Shown: positions 37,495 through 45,800 of the stretch, one piece after another | How positions within the stretch are numbered: position 1 is the first letter of the stretch | Layout of the letters: every line of letters begins with the position of its first letter | Assembly: GCA_023139045.1 (NCBI GenBank) | Contig: JAGLOJ010000082.1 | Coordinates: 1 to 64,000 of the forward strand | DNA from: Candidatus Sabulitectum sp. | Lineage (GTDB): Bacteria; Fermentibacterota; Fermentibacteria; Fermentibacterales; JCC-6 | Direction: 5' to 3' | DNA length: 64,000 bases | The notes under the pieces: generated by a model | The model's database searches: none | What the model was told of the DNA's origin: nothing | Seen by the model: only the letters and a program-made list of their open reading frames with translations | Position numbers and translations under genes: made by a program

Positions 37495-39057
37495 TTACTC
37501 CATTTCCTGCTGAAGCGCTTGTGTGTGCAGGATGATCCGATCCTCTAAGTTATAGGACAGTGAGATCTTGAGAGCTTCCATTCTTGCATGTACTGAAATA
37601 CTCGATCCAGGCGGTGAAGCCTCTGCTGCCTGCTCAAAAAGAGTGAGTGCAAGAATGCAATTACCCATGTTGTATGCCTTTGCTGCTCTGCTGTAAAGAT
37701 AGCTTCCCTCAGTAACTTCAGGTATCGGCCAGATCATTCCGGGTACCATAAGAATGATTGCCGTAAGAATTGCAGCAAGCGCCATTTTCCAGTCAGTGGT
37801 TTTCAGCCTTTGGAATAGGAAACTCAATCCGGAAGATGAAATTGCAAGAGTGACGGATACAGCTGGAAGCCAGTACCTCTCTGAATGCACAAAGCCAAGA
37901 GAAGCTGCCAGAGCGACAAGAACAGGTAGCGCAAGAATTCTGTTTCTTCTGCTGAAAACAAGAAATGGAATCACTCCGGCTGCAATAAATGCTACGAGAA
38001 TATACCTTGGAAGGAGCAGATGTTTTAAAGATTTATCGTTTTTAATGTCTCTTGTCAGATCAAAGTATGTATCATAGGGCCTGTATCCAAAGAATCCTCC
38101 CAATTTTACTCCCAGCAGTTTGAATTCCCCCGCAGGGTTGCTCAATATCCAGCTTGTTGCTTTTTGCATCCAGAAAGTATTTGCTTCCGAAGGGGTTTTT
38201 GCTCCGTTTTCGGCGGCAACTCTTGCTGCCACCTGGTGGATATCTTCTGCCGGGTTTTCGATAAGGTCATATTCAGCTATTGGAGGTCCGTAACCGGAAG
38301 CTCCATCAGAATGTCCCAGAACCAGATTCAGACCTGTTGATGATGCGAATGGGGTGAATTCACCCCCCTGTGATGAGTGGTATATACACAGAATAAAGAG
38401 TGGAAGAAGAAGACCTGACAACATGAATGCAGAAGAAGTGTACTGTTTCCTTTTGATTGACCCGATAAGAGAGAAGAGCCCCAGAAGAATGAAGGGGGGA
38501 CGAAGTCCTGTGATCAGACCCGACACAAAACCCCGGGCAAAGGAATTTGTTTTTGAATCCTTCCGGTTCATTTCCTGAAGGGCCCAGGCAGGTATCAGAA
38601 GTGACAGAAGAGCCAGAGGTAGAAGAGTCATTTCATAGAAAGCTGCCGGGGCATAGAACAGCCATGTGACAGCACCGATGCAGGCAAGAAATTTAGAAGC
38701 TTCAGATCTGAGCGAGATTGCGTAAACAAAGAATGCAGAAGTAATGCCCATTGCTGTTTGCAGAATGAATACAAGAGTGTTGCTGATACCGAGAGCATAG
38801 AGAGGAGCCAGCAGCAGAATATAGAGCGGACTTGCATAGGAAAATGCATTATCTGTAGCGGCTCCGCTGAAGAGGGATCTGGCGCACTGCTCAAATCTGG
38901 CAGCCGCAAGGGTTGGAAAGTAAGTAAGTGCAGTTTCAGAAGATGAAGAAATGAAGGAAACAAGATGAGGAATTCTGGTAACCAAACCTGCTGTCAGGAT
39001 AATACTCAGCCATAGAATATTACTGCTGATGAAAGCTCCGGATAACCGTTTCTCCAT
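37495..39057 (-). CDS. GT-C-like polytopic membrane protein
   Basis: About 520 residues with roughly ten to twelve transmembrane helices. Between the first two is a large periplasmic loop, VSFISSSSETALTYFPTLAAARFEQ, at the position where GT-C glycosyltransferases (PMT/ArnT-type) carry their DD/DE motif; a clear Asp pair is not evident. A second extracytoplasmic loop (about 255-345) and a C-terminal helical TPR-like tail (AAKAYNMGNCILALTLFEQAAE) follow. The ORF-track start at 39102 lies inside the serC terminator, so the internal ATG at 39057 is chosen. Glycosyl transfer from a lipid-linked sugar is a hypothesis; the substrate is unknown. Confidence 0.6.
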   Translation of the reverse strand: MEKRLSGAFISSNILWLSIILTAGLVTRIPHLVSFISSSSETALTYFPTLAAARFEQCARSLFSGAATDNAFSYASPLYILLLAPLYALGISNTLVFILQTAMGITSAFFVYAISLRSEASKFLACIGAVTWLFYAPAAFYEMTLLPLALLSLLIPAWALQEMNRKDSKTNSFARGFVSGLITGLRPPFILLGLFSLIGSIKRKQYTSSAFMLSGLLLPLFILCIYHSSQGGEFTPFASSTGLNLVLGHSDGASGYGPPIAEYDLIENPAEDIHQVAARVAAENGAKTPSEANTFWMQKATSWILSNPAGEFKLLGVKLGGFFGYRPYDTYFDLTRDIKNDKSLKHLLLPRYILVAFIAAGVIPFLVFSRRNRILALPVLVALAASLGFVHSERYWLPAVSVTLAISSSGLSFLFQRLKTTDWKMALAAILTAIILMVPGMIWPIPEVTEGSYLYSRAAKAYNMGNCILALTLFEQAAEASPPGSSISVHARMEALKISLSYNLEDRIILHTQALQQEME

Positions 39058-39083
39058 TTTCTCAATTCTTTTCTCTCGGAATA

Positions 39084-39117
39084 CAAAACAGCGCCGCATC
39101 AAGTGATACGGCGCTGT
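39084..39117 (-). terminator. Intrinsic terminator after serC
   Basis: On the minus strand ACAGCGCCG and CGGCGCTGT form a perfect 9-bp stem with a 12-base loop, followed by TTTTG. It begins 11 bases after the serC stop and ends before the ATG chosen for the downstream membrane protein gene. Confidence 0.8.
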
Positions 39118-39127
39118 CCAGTCTCTC

Positions 39128-40216
39128 TTAGTTCTTTGCCTTGAAGTCGTTCATGAAGTCAACAAGGGCAGAAACTGATTCGTAGGAAACTGCATTGTAT
39201 GTGGAAGCACGGCATCCGCCAACAGAGCGGTGCCCCTTGAGACCGAGGAGGTCTTTTTCTGCGCCTTCAAGGATGAACTTCTTCTCGAGTTCTTCCGTGG
39301 GAAGACGGAAGGTGACATTCATGAAGCTTCTGCTGGCAACATCCTGTACATGGGGCACATAATAGCCGTTGCTGTTGTCCATGGTTCCGTAAAGAAGATC
39401 TGCTTTTTTCTTGTTGATTGCAGAGATGCCCTCAAGGCCACCTTTCTCAAGTATCCACTCCATTACAAGGCCGACAATGAATACCGGAAGGCTCGGAGGG
39501 GTGTTGAACAGACTGTCCTTGGTAATGTGTGTTCTGTAGTTGACCATTGTGGGTATGTCTTCTCTTGCCTGGTCTGCAAAGCTCTTCTTTATGATGACTG
39601 CAACAGTTCCCGAAGGGCCGATGTTCTTCTGGGCACCTGCGTAGATCATGCTGAATTTGCTGAAATCCATCGGGTGGGAGAGGAAATCACTGGACATGTC
39701 GCAGATATGAGGTACGTCGCCAGTTTCGGGGAAACTCCACATCTCGGTACCGTAAATAGTGTTGTTGCTGGTGGTATGAACATAAGCAGCGCCCGGGGTC
39801 AGATTGAATTCTTTGGGTATGTAGGAGAAGAGCTTGTCTTCGCTTGAGGCGGCAACATTTACTTTTCCGAAGTACCTGGCTTCCTTGATGGCTTTTTTTG
39901 ACCAGACGCCTGTGTTCACATAGTCAGCTGTCATACCCTCTTTGAGGAAGTTGAAAGGAATGTGAAAGAACTGGGAACTGGCACCGCCGCCTACGAACAG
40001 AACGGCATATTCATCGGGATTGAGCCCCATGATTTTAAGCATGTTGCTCTGAGCGCTCTTGAACATTTTATCAAAAGGTTTGGAACGGTGGGATATCTCC
40101 ATGACCGACATACCCTGTCCGTCAAACTCGAGAACTCCCATTTCTGCTGCTTTTTTTACCACTTCGTAGGGAAGTGCTGCGGGTCCTGCAAAGAAGTTAT
40201 GTACCCTGCGAGCCAT
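39128..40216 (-). CDS. serC: Phosphoserine aminotransferase
   Basis: This 362-residue PLP enzyme converts 3-phosphohydroxypyruvate to phosphoserine in serine synthesis and also acts in the pyridoxal pathway of some bacteria. It begins HNFFAGPAALPYEVVKKAAE, contains SHRSKPFDKMF, the glycine loop FVGGGASSQF, the PLP Lys in YAGAQKNIGPSG, and the C-terminal GHRSVGGCRASTYNA. ATG 40216 follows GGAGG by about six bases; the ORF-track version adds 32 unsupported residues. A strong terminator follows. Confidence 0.95.
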   Translation of the reverse strand: MARRVHNFFAGPAALPYEVVKKAAEMGVLEFDGQGMSVMEISHRSKPFDKMFKSAQSNMLKIMGLNPDEYAVLFVGGGASSQFFHIPFNFLKEGMTADYVNTGVWSKKAIKEARYFGKVNVAASSEDKLFSYIPKEFNLTPGAAYVHTTSNNTIYGTEMWSFPETGDVPHICDMSSDFLSHPMDFSKFSMIYAGAQKNIGPSGTVAVIIKKSFADQAREDIPTMVNYRTHITKDSLFNTPPSLPVFIVGLVMEWILEKGGLEGISAINKKKADLLYGTMDNSNGYYVPHVQDVASRSFMNVTFRLPTEELEKKFILEGAEKDLLGLKGHRSVGGCRASTYNAVSYESVSALVDFMNDFKAKN

Positions 40217-40335
40217 TACTGCCTCCATTTGAATAAAGACCTTTGTGGATGAACCTGCCCGTGGGATACCCATGGGCAACGAATACCGGAACCATACTGA
40301 AAGAAGTACCATTTCTGCAATAGCTGAATCGTCGG

Positions 40336-41421
40336 TTACTGCTGGCCTGCTCTTCTGAAAAGCCAGATACCCAGAATGATGAAAACAACTTCAGGGAGGG
40401 CTGCTGCAAGAATGGGTTCCAGGGCACCCTTATGCCCCAATGTCTGTCCGAACCGGGCCAGTGAGAAAAAGATGAATCCCAGAAGTATAGCCAGACCGAT
40501 GCTGGTTGATTTGCCGCTTCTGGGGTTGCTGGTGGCAAGGGGAGCACCAACCAGTACCATTATCAGTGTGGCAAAGGGGAAGAAAAGAGTAAGCCAGAAT
40601 TCCACAAGATCTCCAGTTGGATTTCCTCCTGCACTCCTCACCCTTCCAATGTGATTCCAGAGCTGGAAGATGTTCATCTCCGCTGCACTTTTCCTTCTGC
40701 TTCCAAAGTCTTCCGGTGTATCTGTAATCTCAGGAAGAGGCAGAGTATCATGAAGTGTGAAGGACATCTCACCGGAGGGTGAGAATCTTCTTTCCTCGGC
40801 AGATATTCCAGTCCAGACGGAATCTATGTAAGTCAGTCTTTGAGCATCTACTCTTCTTGTAACCCTGAGGCTGTCATCGAACCACTCTACAACCGCTCTT
40901 GAAATGCTCGCGCGCCGACCGTCAAAAAGCCCGATCTCTACTATTGCCCCATCCAGTGTTCTGTGTGCAAAATCGTTACGCATGAAATAGTTAATGGGAT
41001 CTCTGCCATCGATTTCCACCCTTTTAACTTGTGTCTGCAGGTAATTGGCATCCGCCATTACGAAGTCTCCCACGGCCAGTGTGAACACGCTGATTGTGAA
41101 TCCCACAAAGATAAGGGGCAGAAAAATCCTGGGTATTGAAACTCCTGAAGCACGTATTGCGGTTAATTCGTTGTTTTTGGCCATTCCGGCCACGAGGAGC
41201 AGAGAACATATCAAAACGGCAATCGGTGTAACGAGAACTATGATGTAGGGAAGCCCGTAGAAATAGTATCGCAGAAAGGTCATTACAGTAACATTTTTGT
41301 CTACCCACCTGCTGAAGTGGTCAAAGGCGTTTACAGTGATGAAGACCACAGTGAACGAAAGAACAGCCATGAAAATCATCCTGATAAAGTGTCCGGCAAG
41401 ATATCTGTCCAGCAATTTCAC
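40336..41421 (-). CDS. lptG: LPS export permease LptG
   Basis: The 361-residue inner-membrane protein is a YjgP/YjgQ-family permease: it starts MKLLDRYLAGHFIRMIFMAV, has three helices before a periplasmic beta-jellyroll (about 130-270), and three after it (FWLTLFFPFATLIMVLVGAPL, SIGLAILLGFIFFSLARF). With LptF and LptB it extracts LPS from the inner membrane. It overlaps the lptF stop by ATGA. LptF and LptG are hard to tell apart; G is assigned from its position and the KLLDRYLAGHF start. Confidence 0.9.
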   Translation of the reverse strand: MKLLDRYLAGHFIRMIFMAVLSFTVVFITVNAFDHFSRWVDKNVTVMTFLRYYFYGLPYIIVLVTPIAVLICSLLLVAGMAKNNELTAIRASGVSIPRIFLPLIFVGFTISVFTLAVGDFVMADANYLQTQVKRVEIDGRDPINYFMRNDFAHRTLDGAIVEIGLFDGRRASISRAVVEWFDDSLRVTRRVDAQRLTYIDSVWTGISAEERRFSPSGEMSFTLHDTLPLPEITDTPEDFGSRRKSAAEMNIFQLWNHIGRVRSAGGNPTGDLVEFWLTLFFPFATLIMVLVGAPLATSNPRSGKSTSIGLAILLGFIFFSLARFGQTLGHKGALEPILAAALPEVVFIILGIWLFRRAGQQ

Positions 41422-42758
41422 CTGCGAAGTCCTTTTCTTCTGAATTTCTGCATGAGCTTCTTGAAGTCAGGCAGTGGAACAGGATGCCCCTCACGCATGC
41501 TTCTGTAAGAGAGGTACACCCCCAGGATGCCCAGCAGAATGTTCGGAGACCACATTGCAGCCCAGGCTGCTACTCTACCTCTGTCTGCAAGCTGTTCACC
41601 GGCAATGAGAAAGAAGTAATAAACAAGGATGAAAACCAGGCTCATTGATACTGCCAGCCCGGTATTGGAATTCTTTGAAGAAAGACCCAGAGGAACCCCG
41701 AGAAGAACGAAAACAATACATGCGAAGGGGATTGAGTATTTCTTGTGAATTTCCACATTGTACTTGCCGATGTTCTTCTGAAGATTGTTTACCTGTTCGT
41801 TGAGCAGGATCAGGTCAGTGGATGTTCCTGTGAGCCAGGTCATCGTGTTTCTGATTCTTCTCGTACTGTCTCCAAGAGCAACTGGATTGTCTTCACTGTA
41901 AACAGAAGCGATGAATGATTCTGCCGTGGCTGATATACTGTCAATGAGAAGAATTCGCCGTGCACCGAGACTGTCAACGAAGATCCCCATCTGTTCTGCA
42001 GACATCTCCCTGTCACCTCTGCTGTCTCTGTCATGTCTTACAAGCTCTTCGGAGCGTGCAATATCAATAATGTAGGTGCTGAACGATGCGTATCTGTAGC
42101 CGTTTTCCCGATCCTTCTCATGCATCTGACCATCTTCCAGTGTCAACCTGAGATGGTTGCCGCCAACAGGTTCCATAGTACCTTCCATTGCGGTAATAGT
42201 TCGGGCGGGGGCTCCGGGAGTACTTGCGTGAATGATCACGCCAATCAGCTTGCCTGTAAGGTCGTCTTTTTCCTGAACAAAAATTCTGTAGTTCTCAATC
42301 CCGTCTACAAACATTCCCGGTTCAATCCTGGCTGTGGGTTTCATTGTTCCGATATCCAGCAGGAGGTTTCGTGCAATATGGTTCGCTTCGGGAAGAACAC
42401 TGTTGTTAAATACCACAAGAATTCCTGCTATGAGCAGTGCCACCATTACAAGAGGAAACATTATGTTATAGATGCTGGCGCCACTGGCTTTCATGGCTGT
42501 AATTTCAAGATCTCCAGACATTCTGCCAATGGCGATAAGAATGCCGGCTAGAACTCCCATGGGAATAACAACTGCAATCATTGAGGGGAGAAGAAGCAGG
42601 AATATCTCTGCAACAATGCGCATTGGAACGCCCTTGCTGACTATGAGGTCAAGCAGATCCAGCAGTTTGTCCAGAAGCATTATGAATGTGAACAGACAGA
42701 GGGAGAGCAGGAATGGGGGGAAGAACTCTTTTAGAACGTATACTTGCAACTTTTTCAT
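41418..42758 (-). CDS. lptF: LPS export permease LptF
   Basis: This 446-residue YjgP/YjgQ permease starts MKKLQVYVLKEFFPPFLLSL and has three N-terminal helices (VAEIFLLLLPSMIAVVIPMG), a periplasmic jellyroll (about 135-330) with an extra acidic stretch near 230-290, and three C-terminal helices (ACIVFVLLGVPLGL). It pairs with LptG and, with an LptB not seen here, powers LPS transport. It is divergent from the sprA gene across a 122-base gap. Length is about 80 residues above typical LptF because of the jellyroll insert. Confidence 0.9.
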   Translation of the reverse strand: MKKLQVYVLKEFFPPFLLSLCLFTFIMLLDKLLDLLDLIVSKGVPMRIVAEIFLLLLPSMIAVVIPMGVLAGILIAIGRMSGDLEITAMKASGASIYNIMFPLVMVALLIAGILVVFNNSVLPEANHIARNLLLDIGTMKPTARIEPGMFVDGIENYRIFVQEKDDLTGKLIGVIIHASTPGAPARTITAMEGTMEPVGGNHLRLTLEDGQMHEKDRENGYRYASFSTYIIDIARSEELVRHDRDSRGDREMSAEQMGIFVDSLGARRILLIDSISATAESFIASVYSEDNPVALGDSTRRIRNTMTWLTGTSTDLILLNEQVNNLQKNIGKYNVEIHKKYSIPFACIVFVLLGVPLGLSSKNSNTGLAVSMSLVFILVYYFFLIAGEQLADRGRVAAWAAMWSPNILLGILGVYLSYRSMREGHPVPLPDFKKLMQKFRRKGLRR

Positions 42759-42880
42759 TGAATTCCCATGATAGACGCTTGCGTTACAGGTGGCGGACGA
42801 TGAATTATAGCAATGTCGGGCTTCCCTGTCATGGTTCCGGGAACATGGTACCTTTGGATGGATAGTACATACGAGGTGAA

Positions 42881-45800
42881 ATGAAAAGACTTTTAACTAT
42901 AGCACTATTGCTTTTAATTGCCCCACACGCTGATGCTGTGGGTGGGTTGCGCAGTTTTTCACTGATTGATGAGCATCCCGGTTACTGGTATCAGAACTCA
43001 CTGCCCTGGCTTGTAAGCCTTCCCTCCACTCAGGTTGAGGTATGGTCCAGCCTGATGGGCAATGGTATCAGTTACAGGCTTATGTACAGAGGGTATCCTC
43101 TGGCCACGTCAAGAACATGGTCACTCTCCGGTGTGCGATCTCGACTGATCGGCTGGAGTACATGGAAAGAATGGACCGAGGCAAATGCCCGGAATGGTAT
43201 TCGCAACAGCGGTACGCGTGGCCATCTTGTTCCGACCATTTACCTGCCCTTGAACATGCCGGGAGTTATTGGTGATGCTATTGGAACAGGCGGCCAGCTC
43301 GATATTTCAGGGCATCAGACGATCTCTCTTTCAGGGATCAGCCATATCTATCCCAACAGAGTTAACGTTGAGGGGTCCAGCACATCGCTCTTTCCGGATC
43401 TGAAGATGGAACAGGATCTCCGCATTCGCCTTGACGGAACAATTGGTGAAAAAATACACGTTGCAGTTGACCATGACAGCCAGAGGCAGATCGGTTCGGA
43501 CTACAGTGTAAGTCTCAGCTATGATGGGGATGATGATGAGATAATTCAGTCAATTGAACTGGGTGATGTAAATTTGTCCATCACAGGTCCGGAATTCATC
43601 AGCTACTCCATTCCTCATCAGGGGTTGTTTGGTGCAAAACTGATTGCACAGGCTGGCCCATTTGATGTTACCGTCATTGCAAGCAAGGAAGGCAGTTCTA
43701 CAGAGAGTTCTGATTTTGTCGGGCAGGCTTCTCTTGTGAACGATTCGATCCTGGACATACGCCCTGCGAACAACTACTTTTTCCGGGCTTTTCCCGATAC
43801 AGTCACTGCGCCGTACATGGACCCAAATCATATTCGTGTATTTATTGATGATGGTATTGCAGCAAATAATCTGGAGACTGGTGCCATTGAAGGTAACTGG
43901 TTTGTTCCCAGGGGATCAGGCGGATTGCTCACTGGAACAGACGGCTGGTGGGATGAGCTTACACCTGGTATCGAGAGAGATTTCGTTCTTGTGGACTCAG
44001 GCAGAACAATACGGTTCCTCAGTCCGGTGAATGATAACTACGAAATTGCTGTCGCGCTCATAACTACAGCTGGTGATACAGTAGGAACAGCTCCCGCAGA
44101 AGAATTGTACAATCTGAAAATGATCAAGCAGTCGAATCCACTGCCTGAATCACCTGATAATTACCCCACATGGGCATATGAGATGAGGAATTACTACTTC
44201 CTGGGTGCCAACAACATCGTCAGGGAAAGTTTCAACTGCGATATTTTTCTGCAGCGGCCCGGTGAGGATCCAACCTCTGTCCAGGATGGAATTCCCTTTA
44301 CTCAGATTCTGGGCCTTGATACCAACGGCGACGGCCTGATGTACGATGAGGATACCACCATGGACTGGGAAAACGGTTTCATCATTTTTCCACAGAGTAG
44401 ACCATTTGCCAGTACAGAACTGGATCATCCCAACAACACTGTTTACACGGAAAAAAACCCAGCCATGAACAAGTCTCTTTACTATATGCGGGTAAGCTAC
44501 AGAGCTGCTTCCACTACTTATTCCCTTGGCCGCATGGGTATTGTAGAGGGCAGTGAGAAAGTAACGCTGACAGTAGCCGGGCAGGCAAGAACACTTGTGC
44601 GGAATACGGATTACTCGATCATCTATGAGGTGGGGCTTCTTACGCTCATGGGCGAAGCAGCTGATCTTGCCCAGGACCCTGCTAATACCCTTCGAGTAAC
44701 TTTCGAGTACATACCGTTTTTCAGTTCTGTGTCTAAAACACTGCTGGGCACCAGAATAGTTTACAATATGGGTACGCATTCCTGGCTTGGTGGAACCATG
44801 ATGTACGAGAATGCAAGTTCACCGGAGACTCGCCCACGGGTTGGAGAGGGTTCCTTCGGAACTACTGTGTTTGATGTGGATGTGCATCTGGAAGCAAAAC
44901 CTGAATTTCTTACTGATGCGGTGAACTTGTTGCCACTGGTATACACTGAAGCCGAAAGTCGTGTGATTCTTTCAGGAGAGGTCGCCGTGAGCCTGCCTTC
45001 CGGGGAGAGCAAAGCATGGCTGGATGACATGGAGGGATCAGAGTCAACTTTCCCTCTCGGGCAGTCAAGGTCAGCCTGGTTCTACTCTTCTATGCCCAAG
45101 TCGGGATCTCCACTGCTCTTTCCTGTGGGAGAATCCAGGTGGTACAATGCAACCAACAGATGGTCGCTGAATGACATTATTCCCGGCGAGACCAGCAACG
45201 ACGCTTTGAAAAAGATCAGTGGTGTTCTTCAATTTGTTTTCTCGCCTGATGAGAGTAATCCCATTGACTCATGGGGAGGATTTCAGAGATGTATCGAGCG
45301 CTACGGAACTGATTTTTCTCAAAAAACACATCTGTCACTTTATGTAAGAGCTACCGGTTGTGCGGTGAATGCAAATCTTTACATTGATCTCGGTGAGAGG
45401 ATAGATGAAGACACCTACTGGCTTGAAAGGGTGGGAGATGATCTGATCAGACAAGCCAATGGCGTACTCGATACAGAAGATGTGAATTCGGATGGCATAA
45501 GGTCAACAACAGAGGATACAGGGCTTGACACACTCCCTTCCATTGATGAAGCGGGATACAGTTCTTCAAATCTTGACCCCAACCAGGATAATTACAGGTA
45601 CAACTCAAACGATCCGCTCCAAACCAGATTCAATGCTATCAACAACTGTGAGAACAATGGAAGACTTGATACTGAGGATCTGAACAGGAACGGTGTTCTG
45701 GACACATTGAATACTTTCTTCAGGATACGGATTCCACTTGATGATCCGGAGTACATAATTTCCACCAGTTCCACCGGATGGATGCTGGTACAGATTCCTC

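Noticed and set aside
39230-39847. 205-residue plus-strand ORF
   Set aside because: Shadow of serC, whose PLP and substrate motifs are all present on the minus strand.
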